Shown here: one piece after another, positions 24,948 to 33,471 of the stretch
Numbering within the stretch: position 1 is the first letter of the stretch
How the letters are laid out: each line of letters begins with the position of its first letter
NCBI GenBank assembly: GCA_902790625.1
Contig: CADASP010000002.1
Coordinates: 186,001 to 250,000 of the forward strand
Direction of reading: 5' to 3'
DNA: 64,000 bases
DNA from: an uncultured Prevotellaceae bacterium
GTDB taxonomy: Bacteria; Bacteroidota; Bacteroidia; Bacteroidales; Bacteroidaceae
The notes under the pieces: generated by a model
What the model was told of the DNA's origin: nothing
What the model saw: only the letters and a program-made list of their open reading frames with translations
The model's database searches: none
Made by a program: the position numbers and the translations under genes

Positions 24948-27302
24948 CTACTGCTGGGTCGGTGCCGATGGGGCTGCGGGTTCGGCAGTGGGTTCGGCGG
25001 CGGGGGCGCTGTCATCATCGGGGCTTTCAATGTCCCAGATGATTTGCTTCTTCTCCTCGTCGTACTTCATCGTCACCTTGTCGCCAGCCACAATGTCGCC
25101 AGCGATGATGAGCTTCGACAGCGGGCGGCGTATCTCCTTGCGGATGATGCCCAGGATGGGACGTGCGCCATAGTGTGCGTTGAAGCCCACGCTGGTGACG
25201 TACTTGCGTGCCGACTCGTCGATTTCGAGCGTGATGTTCTGCTCGTTAAGCGTCTTCAGCAGGTTCTTGATATGGATGTCGAAGATGCGGTTGATCATCT
25301 CGGTGGTGATGGGCGAGAAGGGTACAATCTCGGTGAGGCGCGCCAGGAACTCTGGGCGGAAGTTGCCCTGCATCACCTCCAAGAGCTGGTCGTGGGTGGG
25401 CACACGGCCCTCGCCAAACGACTTGAAGATATATTCCGAGCCGATGTTCGAGGTGAAGATGATGAGCGAGTTGGAGAAGTCGCCCACGCGGCCCAGGCGG
25501 TCGTGCAGCTTACCCTCGTCGAGGATCTGTAGGAAGAGGTCGAAGACGCTCTTGTGGGCTTTCTCAATCTCGTCGAAGAGCACCACGCTGTAGGGATGCT
25601 GACGAATCTGGTTCACCAGCAAGCCGCCTTCTTCGTAGCCCACATATCCCGGAGGCGCACCATAGAGCAGTGCCACGGAGTGCTCCTCCTTATACTCCGA
25701 CATGTCGAAGCGGAGCATGGCCGTCTCGTCGTCGAAGAGGAAATTGGCCAACGACTTGGCCAGCTCGGTCTTACCCGTTCCCGTGGGGCCGAGGAAGAAG
25801 AACGAACCCATGGGCTGACCCTTCTTGTTCAGGCCCGAGCGGCTCTCGAAGATGGCATCGAGGATGCTCTTGATGGCATGGTTCTGCCCCACCACGCGCT
25901 GGTGGAGTATCTGCTCGGCATTGCCCAGCTTCTCGCGCTCCTCGCTCTGGATGTTGCCCATGGGGATGCCCGTCATCTTGGCAACGACATCGCGGACGGC
26001 TTCCTTCATGAGGGTAGGTGTGGTAGGTGGAGTAGGTGCTGTAGGTTCGGTAGGTGAGGTGGAGGAGAGGGCGGCCAGCTCGTTGGCTATCTTCACGGAC
26101 GACATGGCACGGTCGAGCAGGTCGAGGGCCGACGACGGCAGACGGCGGTCGGGCATGTAGCGCTTGGCCAGACGGACAATCTCGGCGGGCACATCGTCGT
26201 CGATGGGCAGGTGGTGGAAGTCCTCGTAGCTCTGGCGCTTGGCCAACAGGATGTTGATGGCCTGCTCCTCGTTGGGCTCTTCCACGGTGATCTTCTCGAA
26301 GAACGCCGTCAGCTCCTTGTCCTTCTCGATGTCCTTGGTATATCCGTCGATGGTCGAGGTGATGACCACTTGCAACTGGTTCTTCGAGAGCAGTTTCTTC
26401 AGTCCGGGCAGAATGCCGTTCAGCGTCGACTGCTTGTCCTCCACGCGATGGAAGTTCTCCACGATGAGCAGGGGCTGCGTCAGCTGCATCAGCTGCTCGC
26501 TCACCTGCTTGAAGCGGTCTTCAATCTCGCCCTTGTAGCTGACGCCCTGGCTGAGGGCGATGAGGTCGAGCTCGTAAGGCTGCATGTTCTCCAATGAGGC
26601 CGGCACCTTCTTGTCGCGCACCCGCTGCAGGATGGCATCGATGAGGCTGGTCTTTCCCACGCCCGTCTCGCCCACGATGAGCAGGTTGGCGCGGTCCTTG
26701 CGGGCCAGCACCTCGGTCATGGAGCGCACCTCGCCATCGAAGCCGATGACGGGAGCCTCGGGCAATTCCACCAGCATGTCGACGCAGTAGCCATTGTCGG
26801 CGGGCATGCCAGCAGCCGAGGCTGTGGGTGCGGCACCACCTGCCGGAGCAGCTTTCACGGGCGCGCCAGTTCCTATCTGTTTCTTTATCTTCTCAGCCGA
26901 GAGGGGCAGCGTCTTCAGCTGGTCGTAGCTGAATCCCACACCGGGGCTGACGAGGGCTGCCAGCAGACAGGGGCCATCGATGTCGGCCTTTCCTGCGGCA
27001 TCGGCAATCTCCTTGGCCTCCTTCACCACGTTCTGTGCGTCGTGCGACAGCTCGAAGCCCTTCATGGCGTATGGCGACTTGTCGCACTGCTTCATGCGCA
27101 TGTCGGCCCAGTCCACCAAGTAGTAATAATCCTCGTCGAGGGTGTCCTCGATGTAGTTCACCAAGCCGGCGCTACGATGCAGCAACGCCCGCAGCATGTG
27201 GGCAGGTTCAATCTTTGGCGACTTGTTGTCGTTGGCAAACGACTGTGCGATGTGCAACAGGTCGAATGGCAGTCCGGCTAATAGTTCTGTGTACTTGTCC
27301 AT
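24948..27302 (-). CDS. clpV: ClpV-type AAA+ sheath unfoldase (TssH), with altered D1 and short linker
   Basis: 784 residues, shorter than typical ClpV (about 870). A Clp-N-like helical domain (1-140) is followed by D1 with Walker A GETGVGKT (211-218) but Walker B read as LLIVENF, lacking the usual Asp-Glu pair. The middle coiled-coil domain seems replaced by a short Thr/Pro stretch (414-431). D2 is intact: GPTGTGKT (505-512), VVLFDEIE (573-580), and ClpB/ClpV pore loop GAPPGYVGYEEGG. The C-terminus is Pro/Ala-rich. ClpV disassembles contracted TssBC sheath. D2 probably supplies the power stroke; D1 may bind ATP structurally. Confidence 0.9.
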   Translation of the reverse strand: MDKYTELLAGLPFDLLHIAQSFANDNKSPKIEPAHMLRALLHRSAGLVNYIEDTLDEDYYYLVDWADMRMKQCDKSPYAMKGFELSHDAQNVVKEAKEIADAAGKADIDGPCLLAALVSPGVGFSYDQLKTLPLSAEKIKKQIGTGAPVKAAPAGGAAPTASAAGMPADNGYCVDMLVELPEAPVIGFDGEVRSMTEVLARKDRANLLIVGETGVGKTSLIDAILQRVRDKKVPASLENMQPYELDLIALSQGVSYKGEIEDRFKQVSEQLMQLTQPLLIVENFHRVEDKQSTLNGILPGLKKLLSKNQLQVVITSTIDGYTKDIEKDKELTAFFEKITVEEPNEEQAINILLAKRQSYEDFHHLPIDDDVPAEIVRLAKRYMPDRRLPSSALDLLDRAMSSVKIANELAALSSTSPTEPTAPTPPTTPTLMKEAVRDVVAKMTGIPMGNIQSEEREKLGNAEQILHQRVVGQNHAIKSILDAIFESRSGLNKKGQPMGSFFFLGPTGTGKTELAKSLANFLFDDETAMLRFDMSEYKEEHSVALLYGAPPGYVGYEEGGLLVNQIRQHPYSVVLFDEIEKAHKSVFDLFLQILDEGKLHDRLGRVGDFSNSLIIFTSNIGSEYIFKSFGEGRVPTHDQLLEVMQGNFRPEFLARLTEIVPFSPITTEMINRIFDIHIKNLLKTLNEQNITLEIDESARKYVTSVGFNAHYGARPILGIIRKEIRRPLSKLIIAGDIVAGDKVTMKYDEEKKQIIWDIESPDDDSAPAAEPTAEPAAPSAPTQQ
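26005..26062. repeat. GGTAGGTG-type simple repeat inside clpV
   Basis: A G/T-rich simple repeat (units of GTAGGTG and variants) encodes the Thr/Pro linker between the two AAA+ domains of ClpV. It stays in frame. Slippage here would change linker length or break the gene. Confidence 0.7.
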
Positions 27303-27334
27303 ATTTTTCGTTTTAGGGTTAATTAAATTCGTTA

Positions 27335-28033
27335 TTATCCGGCTTCATCGGTGTCCTTTTGCAAGAATGCGCTTGGCACATAGGCGGTGGCCACCGAGCA
27401 GAGTCCTTTCAGCGTGACCACCACGCGCTGCTGGCCTGCCACGCGTGCCACCAGCCCCTTCACGCCCACAAACGGCCCGTCAACGACCTTCACGATGTCG
27501 CCACTCTTGAAGTGGCAATGCTCTGGCTGCACCAGCCGCACATGCAGGCTATTGGTAGTGGTGGCGAGCACGAAGTTGCGCATCTCACTGTCAGGCACCA
27601 CCAGCGGGGGGTTCTTTCCTTCTTCCTGCCGGAAATGGTCGTAATAATAGGAAAGGAATGACAGCTGTGGGGTGTTCTTTACGTATTCGTCGGCCTGCTC
27701 GCGTGAGGCATAGACAAACAAGATGTTGGGCACCAGAGGCTCAGCCACTGTCACGTTCTTGCCATTGCGCTGCTTGTTGACAAGGTGCTTGGGCAGGAAG
27801 GTCAGCGTGCCATGCTCCACCATGTAGTCAGAGGCCTTCTGCTCTCGGCCGTATGAGGCCCTCATCACAAACCATCCGTGACTTGGCAGAGGCGCATATT
27901 CTACCGACACCCCAGTTTGCGAGCTTGTGGCCTTGGGGATGATGCTGCGACTGTCAGTAGGTTGGCAGATTCTATCAGTTTCCTCAGTTTCAGCACTATA
28001 GGGCTTCATATCCACATTAGTCAATGTGCTCAT
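27335..28033 (-). CDS. Specialised NusG paralogue (UpxY-like antiterminator), first gene of the cluster
   Basis: 232 residues from ATG at 28,033; GTG at 28,039 is an alternative, but AAAGAGG lies well placed before the ATG. The NGN domain starts at HGWFVMRASYGREQKASDYM (52-71), with PNILFVYAS, and a KOW motif occupies about 178-205 (SGDIVKVVDGPFVGVKGLVARV). It carries a 50-residue N-terminal extension. Specialised NusG paralogues such as UpxY and RfaH let RNA polymerase read through long operons from a leader. Sitting first before a 28-kb cluster with internal hairpins, it probably controls full-length transcription of the T6SS and Ubl genes. Confidence 0.85.
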   Translation of the reverse strand: MSTLTNVDMKPYSAETEETDRICQPTDSRSIIPKATSSQTGVSVEYAPLPSHGWFVMRASYGREQKASDYMVEHGTLTFLPKHLVNKQRNGKNVTVAEPLVPNILFVYASREQADEYVKNTPQLSFLSYYYDHFRQEEGKNPPLVVPDSEMRNFVLATTTNSLHVRLVQPEHCHFKSGDIVKVVDGPFVGVKGLVARVAGQQRVVVTLKGLCSVATAYVPSAFLQKDTDEAG

Positions 28034-28084
28034 ACACACCCTCTTTTTAGCTATGCCATCAGGGCATTATGCCAATATTGCCTA

Positions 28085-28112
28085 CAAAGTTAACAAAAAA
28101 AATAGACTCTGG
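28085..28112 (-). promoter_or_regulatory. Probable promoter of the T6SS cluster
   Basis: On the minus strand TAACTTTG (28,085-28,092) matches the Bacteroidetes -7 box TAnnTTTG. A weak upstream element (ATGTG) lies about 21 bp further. The distance to the ATG at 28,033 leaves a leader of roughly 45 nt. Confidence 0.5.
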
Positions 28113-28121
28113 TACACATTT

Positions 28122-28167
28122 CGTCGTTTTTTTTGAAAAAAAATTTATTTTTCGAAAAAAAACGACG
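28122..28167. terminator. Long A/T inverted repeat upstream of the cluster promoter
   Basis: CGTCGTTTTTTTTGAAAAA and TTTTTCGAAAAAAAACGACG pair almost perfectly around a short loop. Each strand has a U-rich side, so it could end transcription arriving from either direction and insulate the T6SS promoter. Confidence 0.6.
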
Positions 28168-28462
28168 GTTTGAAAAAGGTTCCAGCACCGTTTGCTGGAA
28201 GATGCTCTGTCTCACGCGACAATTTGGAGCACTCCAAATCTTAAAAAGTCAACGCCCCAAAAAGGTGTTCTTAAAGCATTTGTCGCCTTCGGGTGATAAT
28301 GCCGTATCGCTCCATATTCTCGTAAATGATGTTCCGCAATCAGGTGACAAGGACGCTAAAATCGTCCACGCCCTCCTCGCCATGTTTTTCGAGTGCCGCT
28401 TCAGCGGATTTAGTCCACCGCAAATTGGGAACAGGCGATGGGGAAGCGGGGAAAAACACCGT

Positions 28463-28567
28463 GCCTTTTTGGTTGGCAGCGGGCGGGGACATGATTGGCA
28501 GCGGCCGCTGCCAATCATGGCAGCGAACGCCGCCAATGATGGCAGCGGCCGCTGCCAACCGATTTTT
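28463..28567. repeat. Dispersed palindromic element, copy 1 (GGCAGCGGCCGCTGCC)
   Basis: Contains GGTTGGCAGCGGGCGGGGAC, two copies of the perfect palindrome GGCAGCGGCCGCTGCC and the end GCTGCCAACCGATTTTT. A second copy lies inverted at 46,338-46,443. Both are intergenic. The shared ends and internal palindromes suggest a REP- or MITE-like family. Confidence 0.8.
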
Positions 28568-28691
28568 CCACCTTGTCCACATAAAAATATGATTATCCGC
28601 ATGTGCCCGCACAAAACGGCGGAGCCAGGAAGAAGGAGGATGCATCCCTTCTTTCTGGCTCCGCCACATCTGCCCCCTTGGGGCATTGTTG

Positions 28692-30608
28692 TTACTGCTT
28701 GGCAGCGTTCTCCTGGTCGATGGCCTTGATCTTGTCCTTCACCAGCTGCATGTCGTCCTTCAGCTTCTGCACCTTGCGGTTCATCTCGTCGATGAGCGAG
28801 TTGCCCTTCTTCGAGCTGGCGCTAAGGAATCCCAGGTTGTTCTCGTAGGTCTGTGCCTCCTGCTTCAGCTGCTCATACTGCTTCATCAGGCGAGCACGCT
28901 CATTGTCGAGGGCACCTTCGCCGCGCTCTGCCACCTGCTTCAGGTTCTGCTTGAAGTTGTTCAGACGGCGGCGCTGCACATTGATGTTCAGCTCCTTGTA
29001 GAGATGGTCGAGCACCTTGTGATACTCCTCGAACAGCTTGTCCTTCTCTCTAAATGGCACGTGGCCGATGGCGTTGTATTCCTCCACCAGCTGCTGCACC
29101 TTCTGCTGCAGGTCGTCGCCGCCCTCTTCGGCAGCAGCCTTGATGCGGGCGATGACGTCGCGCTTCTTCTCTAAGTTCTGGCGCTCCTCGCCGCGCTGAC
29201 CGGCACCGGCAGCATTGCGTGCCTCGAAGAACTTGTTGCAGGCTCCGAGGAACTCCTCCCAAAGCTGGTCGCCAAGGCGCTTAGGCACCATGCCAATGGT
29301 CTTCCACTCCTTCTGCAGCGCAATGAGCTTATCGCTGGTGGAGCGCCATTCGGTGCTGTCTTGCAGTGCCTTGGCCTTCTCGATGAGGGCGCGTTTCTTC
29401 TCGGCATTCTCGCGATAGCTGTCCTTCAGCGAGCGGAAATGCTCAGCCTTGGCGGCAAAGAAACCGTCGCAGGCGGCACGGAAGCGCTCGAAAATCTTCA
29501 CGTTCATCTTCTGCGGAGCGAAGCCGATGGTCTTCCACTCCTGCTGCAGGGCAATGATTTCCTGCGTGTGGCGCTCCCAGTCGTTGCCGCTCTTGTTCTC
29601 CTCGGCTGCCACGGCCTCCACCTTCTCGCAGAGCGCCGTCTTCTTCTCCAGGTTCTCCTCTTCACGAGCGCGAAGGTCCTCGAAATGCTGCTGATGGCGC
29701 TTGTTGATGACGGTGCTGGCGGCCTTGAAGCGCTGCCACACCTCCTCGCGCAGCTCCTTGCTCACGGGGCCTATCTCGCGATACTCCTGATGCAGCTTCT
29801 GCAACTGGTGGAAGGCGCTGATGATGTCGTTCTCCTCGGCCAGCTTCTCGGCAGCCTCGCAGAGACGCTCCTTCGCCTCCAGGTTCTTCTTGAAGTCAAG
29901 CTCGCGAGCCTCGCTGTTCAGCTTCAGCAAATCGTAGAACTGCTCCACATAGAGCTGGTAGTTGCGCCACAGCTCATTGGCCTTCTCGGCGGGCACAGCC
30001 TTGATGTCGCGCCACTCCTGCTGCAGGGCCTTGAACTCCTGGTAGGTCTTGCTGGCCTCTTCGGGCGAGGTCACCATCCCTTTTATCTTCTCAATGATGG
30101 ACAGCTTCTTCTTCAGGTTCTCCTCTTTCTCTGCCTCTTGCTCGCGGAAGATTTGCTGACGTCGCTCCTTGATGATGCCCATCTCGGCCTTGAACACATC
30201 CTCGTCCTCATCGGGCGTAATCTGGTAGGCTTCGGGGTCGCCACCACCGTCGATGTATTCCTTCAACTTGGCTTCACGCTCGGCAATGTGCAGCTTGTAG
30301 AAGACGGTCTTCAGATAGTCCACCTCGTCCTTCTGCGGGATTTCCTCGCCATGGGCAATTTCCTTCACACGCTCCAACACTTCAGCCTTGGAGGTGTAGA
30401 GTTTATGCTCCTCTTCGGCCGCCGCAACTTCCTCGCCTTCAGCCGCATCCACTGCAGGAGCATCCTCTTGTGCGAGTGCTTCGGCGTTCTCCACTACAGA
30501 AGTTTCGGGGGTTGCCACCACCTGCTCTTCCACGTTTGTCACTTCCTGGTTTCCCGTCTCTTCGACTGGCGAAGCATTGACGAGAACATTCTCTTGAGAG
30601 TCCATCAT
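28692..30608 (-). CDS. DUF349 repeat protein
   Basis: 638 residues, cytoplasmic. An acidic, Val/Glu-rich N-terminal tail (1-75) is followed by about five DUF349 repeats, each with a core like LQQEWRDIKAVPAEKANELWRNY or LQKEWKTIGMVPKRLGDQLW and a following charged helix. The C-terminus is a coiled coil (MKQYEQLKQEAQTYENNLG). DUF349 proteins are conserved in Bacteroidetes; their function is not established. It is transcribed toward the T6SS promoter region but separated from it by 0.65 kb and the hairpin, so probably independent. The call is by repeat pattern. Confidence 0.88.
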   Translation of the reverse strand: MMDSQENVLVNASPVEETGNQEVTNVEEQVVATPETSVVENAEALAQEDAPAVDAAEGEEVAAAEEEHKLYTSKAEVLERVKEIAHGEEIPQKDEVDYLKTVFYKLHIAEREAKLKEYIDGGGDPEAYQITPDEDEDVFKAEMGIIKERRQQIFREQEAEKEENLKKKLSIIEKIKGMVTSPEEASKTYQEFKALQQEWRDIKAVPAEKANELWRNYQLYVEQFYDLLKLNSEARELDFKKNLEAKERLCEAAEKLAEENDIISAFHQLQKLHQEYREIGPVSKELREEVWQRFKAASTVINKRHQQHFEDLRAREEENLEKKTALCEKVEAVAAEENKSGNDWERHTQEIIALQQEWKTIGFAPQKMNVKIFERFRAACDGFFAAKAEHFRSLKDSYRENAEKKRALIEKAKALQDSTEWRSTSDKLIALQKEWKTIGMVPKRLGDQLWEEFLGACNKFFEARNAAGAGQRGEERQNLEKKRDVIARIKAAAEEGGDDLQQKVQQLVEEYNAIGHVPFREKDKLFEEYHKVLDHLYKELNINVQRRRLNNFKQNLKQVAERGEGALDNERARLMKQYEQLKQEAQTYENNLGFLSASSKKGNSLIDEMNRKVQKLKDDMQLVKDKIKAIDQENAAKQ

Positions 30609-30762
30609 TTAACTGTTTTGAGTTACTGATTTGATTGGTATGTTCACATTTCGTGACAAAAGTAGTAAAAAGTTGGGAGTTTAAGCGCAAAGCAGCCAAG
30701 AATTGTTCGTTTATTTAATGATTTTTAACGGCGTGAGGCCCAAAAAACAATTATCGAAAGCC

Positions 30763-30791
30763 ATTGTTAAGCCTTTTTTTTCGTAACTTTG
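30763..30791 (+). promoter_or_regulatory. Promoter of the CAP-domain lipoprotein gene
   Basis: ATTG (30,763-30,766) and TAACTTTG (30,784-30,791) are spaced 17 bp, fitting the Bacteroidetes housekeeping promoter. The ATG follows 22 bp downstream. Confidence 0.6.
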
Positions 30792-30813
30792 CAGCGAAAT
30801 AATACACGCGATA

Positions 30814-31512
30814 ATGAAAAAACTGCTTATACTGATGGGGCTGATGGCCCTGATGAGTGTGTCGTGCAGCGACGACAGAGAGAAACATATAACTGAAACG
30901 CTGGAAGACAGGAACCGAAGCGCACAAGAAGCCCTCGACCAGCAGTTTGTAGGCCAGTGGAGCGTAGAAGAGCAACTGGAAGCCAACAGCGCGGCCAGGG
31001 TCAGCTATCTTGCCGTGGCCGAGCGCGAAGTGTTCTACTATCTGAACCTTATGCGACTGAACCCTGCGCGCTTTGCCGACACCTATGCCAATGCCTACAA
31101 CGGCATGATTGGGTGGAAGAACTCGTATGCCTTCGACGAACGGAAGGCATCACTGATTCGCGAACTGAAGCTGATGAAGCCCATACCCATCCTGCGCCCC
31201 GACGACCGTCTCTTCGAGTCGGCCGAATGCCTTGCCAGCAAAGGCGGGGTCATGGGGCTGACGGGGCACGACCGCAAGGGCACAGGATGCGAAGACAACA
31301 TCGGGCTGGCCGAGTGTTGCTCGTCGAAAGGATATTCGGGCGGACTGGCCATCGTGATGGACCTGCTCATCGATGCCGGCGAGAACAACGCTGCGCTGGG
31401 CCATCGACGCATTCTGCTGAACGAAAAGTATGAATGGATGGGTGTGGCCATCAGGCCACACCGCGACTACGGAAGCATGGTGGTGATGGACTTCCACGTC
31501 CTGCAGCCATGA
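30814..31512 (+). CDS. CAP/SCP-domain lipoprotein
   Basis: 232 residues. The lipobox MSVSC puts the lipidated Cys at 18, followed by SDD, so envelope-anchored. The CAP domain spans about 60-230: YYLNLMRLNPARFADTY, SAECLASKGGVMGLTGHDR, NIGLAECCSSKGYSGGLAIV, AALGHRRILLNEKYEWMGVA. Function of bacterial CAP proteins is mostly unknown. Single gene with its own promoter; the next gene is convergent and ends 9 bp away. Confidence 0.85.
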   Translation: MKKLLILMGLMALMSVSCSDDREKHITETLEDRNRSAQEALDQQFVGQWSVEEQLEANSAARVSYLAVAEREVFYYLNLMRLNPARFADTYANAYNGMIGWKNSYAFDERKASLIRELKLMKPIPILRPDDRLFESAECLASKGGVMGLTGHDRKGTGCEDNIGLAECCSSKGYSGGLAIVMDLLIDAGENNAALGHRRILLNEKYEWMGVAIRPHRDYGSMVVMDFHVLQP

Positions 31513-31521
31513 ACTGCCGAG

Positions 31522-32394
31522 CTATCCGCCAATCTCAATGGTATATTCCGACATGAACGAGCTGCCTGGCTGCAGGTGGTTCATGTAGTATTTGTCGCAG
31601 AACTCGCCCTTCCAGCCGCGCGGGTCGCCCAGTCCATACCAAGGCTCGATGCACACGAAGGGGGCCTTCTTCTTATAGGGACTCCAGAAGGCGATGATAG
31701 GGCACTTGAAGCTGACGGTGACGGCGGGTGAGCCATCAGCATTGAGCAATGATGCCTGGTGCACTTGGCAGTCGTGAATCTTCACCGAGTCGTTGGCAAA
31801 GAACTCGTCGTTGAAAGCGATGAGGCCCTCGTGGATGTCGTCGAGGCTGATTTCGGTCATCTCGTGTGAGCCGTCGATATAGCTCTTCAAGCCCCGCAGC
31901 GGCTGGTGGTTGTCAAGGGCAATGACGCCTTTCAACTCCTCGTCCTCACGGCAGCCGGGAGCCAAGAAAGCGGGATGTCCGCCAATCTGGAAATGGATGT
32001 CGCGCACATCGGTGTTCTCCACATGCCACACCACATGGATTTTCCGTCCACTCAAGCGATAGCTCACCGCCAGATTGAAATGATAAGGATAGACCTTCAG
32101 CGTCTCTTCCGTCTCGTGAAGGGCATACGTCACCTTATGCTCACCCTGAGCGACAAGTTTGAAGCGGGTGTCGCGGGCAAAGCCATGGCGAGGCAGATGA
32201 TACTCCTGGCCGTCGACGGTGTAGGTGTCGTCGTTCACACTGCACACAAGGGGAAAGAGGATGGGCGAGCGACGGGGCCACTTGTCGCCTCCTTGCCACA
32301 AATATTCGCGTCCGTCACTGTCCTTAATGCTTTGGAGCTCGGCTCCCATCTCCGATACCTCGACCGTGAGATGTTCGTTCTTGATTGTTTCCAT
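31522..32394 (-). CDS. Aldose 1-epimerase (galactose mutarotase) family protein
   Basis: 290 residues, cytoplasmic. It shows the LacX-like mutarotase pattern: MGAELQSIKDSDGREYLWQG, SPILFPLVCSVND, LPRHGFARDTRF with the His, FQIGGHPAFLAPG, and FVCIEPWYGLGD near the end. These enzymes interconvert alpha and beta anomers of sugars. Close members act on hexose 6-phosphates or unknown sugars, so the substrate is not fixed by sequence. It shares a divergent upstream region with ribD. Confidence 0.88.
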   Translation of the reverse strand: METIKNEHLTVEVSEMGAELQSIKDSDGREYLWQGGDKWPRRSPILFPLVCSVNDDTYTVDGQEYHLPRHGFARDTRFKLVAQGEHKVTYALHETEETLKVYPYHFNLAVSYRLSGRKIHVVWHVENTDVRDIHFQIGGHPAFLAPGCREDEELKGVIALDNHQPLRGLKSYIDGSHEMTEISLDDIHEGLIAFNDEFFANDSVKIHDCQVHQASLLNADGSPAVTVSFKCPIIAFWSPYKKKAPFVCIEPWYGLGDPRGWKGEFCDKYYMNHLQPGSSFMSEYTIEIGG

Positions 32395-32467
32395 GCTATT
32401 GCTAATAGTTGTTAGAGGGTCATTCTTTTCGCATGCAAATTTAACAACTATTTTTTACATGGCAAAA

Positions 32468-32499
32468 TTTGGAGCGGAACTTTTTTTTGTGTATTTTTG
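32468..32499 (+). promoter_or_regulatory. Promoter of ribD
   Basis: TTTG (32,468-32,471), then 20 bp, then TATTTTTG (32,492-32,499): a full match to the Bacteroidetes promoter. It lies over the first codons of the longest ORF and so rules out the start at 32,497. Confidence 0.7.
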
Positions 32500-32544
32500 C
32501 AAGCAATTTCTACGACGCAACAGATGCTTCATTCCAACAGCCAA

Positions 32545-33465
32545 ATGAACAACGACGAGATTTACATGAGCCGCTGCCTGCAGCTGGCCCAATGCGGGAG
32601 ACAAAACGCCAAGCCCAATCCCATGGTGGGGGCGGTGATTGTGGCAAACAATATAATCATTGGCGAAGGCTACCACGTTCGGTGTGGCGAAGGCCATGCC
32701 GAGGTGATGGCCTTCGCTTCTGTCAGCGCCGACGACGAAGCGCTGCTCGGCCAAGCCACCATGTATGTCTCGCTGGAGCCTTGTTCGCACTATGGCAAGA
32801 CACCGCCCTGCGCCGACCTCATTATTAACAAAGGAATAAAGAGAGTGATAGTGGGCTGCATCGACGAATTTTCCGAGGTGAAAGGCCGAGGGATAGAAAA
32901 GCTGCGACGGGCTGGCATCGACGTGACGGTGGGCGTGATGGAGAAGGAGTGCCGCTGGCTGAACCGTCGGTTCTTCACCTTCCACAGCCAGCATCGACCC
33001 TACATCATACTGAAATGGGCACAGACGGCAAACGGCTTCATCGATGCCGATGGCCAGGCGATAGCTATCTCCACCCCCTTCACACAGATGCTCAACCACA
33101 AGATGCGCTCAGAGGAAGACGCCATCCTGGTGGGCCGCGTCACCGACGACCGCGAGCATCCACAACTCAACGTGCGCCACTGGGTAGGGCCATCGCCCAG
33201 CCGACTGGTGGTCGACCGCCAGCATCCCCTCAATCTGGAGAGCCTCTACCACCACAATGTGCAGTCGCTCATCGTGGAAGGAGGCCGCAAAACCCTTGAG
33301 TCGTTCCTGGTACAAGGGCTGTGGGATGAGATACGGGTGGAGACCAACACGCTGCTCACCGTGGCGGGCGGCACACGCGCACCCCAGTTGCCCGCCAATG
33401 CTTTCGTAGCACAAAAAGAAGTCTACGACGGCAACGTCATCATCCTCTACGCAAGAGTCCTCTAA
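32545..33465 (+). CDS. ribD: Riboflavin biosynthesis protein RibD (deaminase/reductase), short reductase domain
   Basis: 306 residues from ATG at 32,545; a start at 32,524 is also possible, but the promoter excludes earlier ones. The deaminase domain has zinc ligands His51 (HAE), Cys80 (PCSHYG) and Cys89 (PPC). The reductase domain has RPYIILKWAQTANGFI, DAILVGRVT and IVEGGRKTLESFL. It converts the diaminopyrimidine product of GTP cyclohydrolase II by deamination and then reduction. The protein is about 40 residues shorter than usual: the segment between VVDR and the SLIVEGG helix is almost missing. The frame is otherwise intact. It ends 6 bp from the convergent RNase H gene. Confidence 0.92.
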   Translation: MNNDEIYMSRCLQLAQCGRQNAKPNPMVGAVIVANNIIIGEGYHVRCGEGHAEVMAFASVSADDEALLGQATMYVSLEPCSHYGKTPPCADLIINKGIKRVIVGCIDEFSEVKGRGIEKLRRAGIDVTVGVMEKECRWLNRRFFTFHSQHRPYIILKWAQTANGFIDADGQAIAISTPFTQMLNHKMRSEEDAILVGRVTDDREHPQLNVRHWVGPSPSRLVVDRQHPLNLESLYHHNVQSLIVEGGRKTLESFLVQGLWDEIRVETNTLLTVAGGTRAPQLPANAFVAQKEVYDGNVIILYARVL

Positions 33466-33471
33466 CCTACC

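Larger units (their letters stand above)
1..28033 (-). other. T6SS plus ubiquitin-like conjugation gene cluster
   Basis: Twenty-one consecutive genes on the minus strand with short gaps or overlaps and no opposing gene, so probably one operon, though two internal hairpins could split it. The order of transcription is NusG-like, ClpV, TssB, TssC, Hcp, Hcp-repeat fusion, VgrG, accessory, PAAR-like, accessory, effector, immunity, Ubl, E2, two envelope proteins, JAMM, RING, E1, TssG-like and TssK-like. Sheath, tube, spike and unfoldase identities rest on family resemblance in the translated sequences. TssJ, TssL and TssM are absent, as in the Bacteroidetes T6SS-iii. The cluster runs off the left edge, where TssE and TssF may lie. 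That the Ubl genes work with the T6SS is inferred from their position between secretion genes. Confidence 0.8.
28034..28691. other. Gene-free 0.65-kb region upstream of the T6SS cluster
   Basis: Contains the proposed cluster promoter, an A/T inverted repeat (28,122-28,167), an AAAAAGTCAACGCC box (28,243-28,256) and a GGCAGCGGCCGCTGCC element (28,463-28,567). The ORFs across it on both strands overlap these repeats and show no family features, so I do not call a gene. Confidence 0.6.

Noticed and set aside
28133..28729. A 198-residue plus-strand frame upstream of the DUF349 gene
   Set aside because: It runs through an A/T hairpin, a repeat box and the palindromic element and overlaps the DUF349 3' end; no protein family is recognisable.
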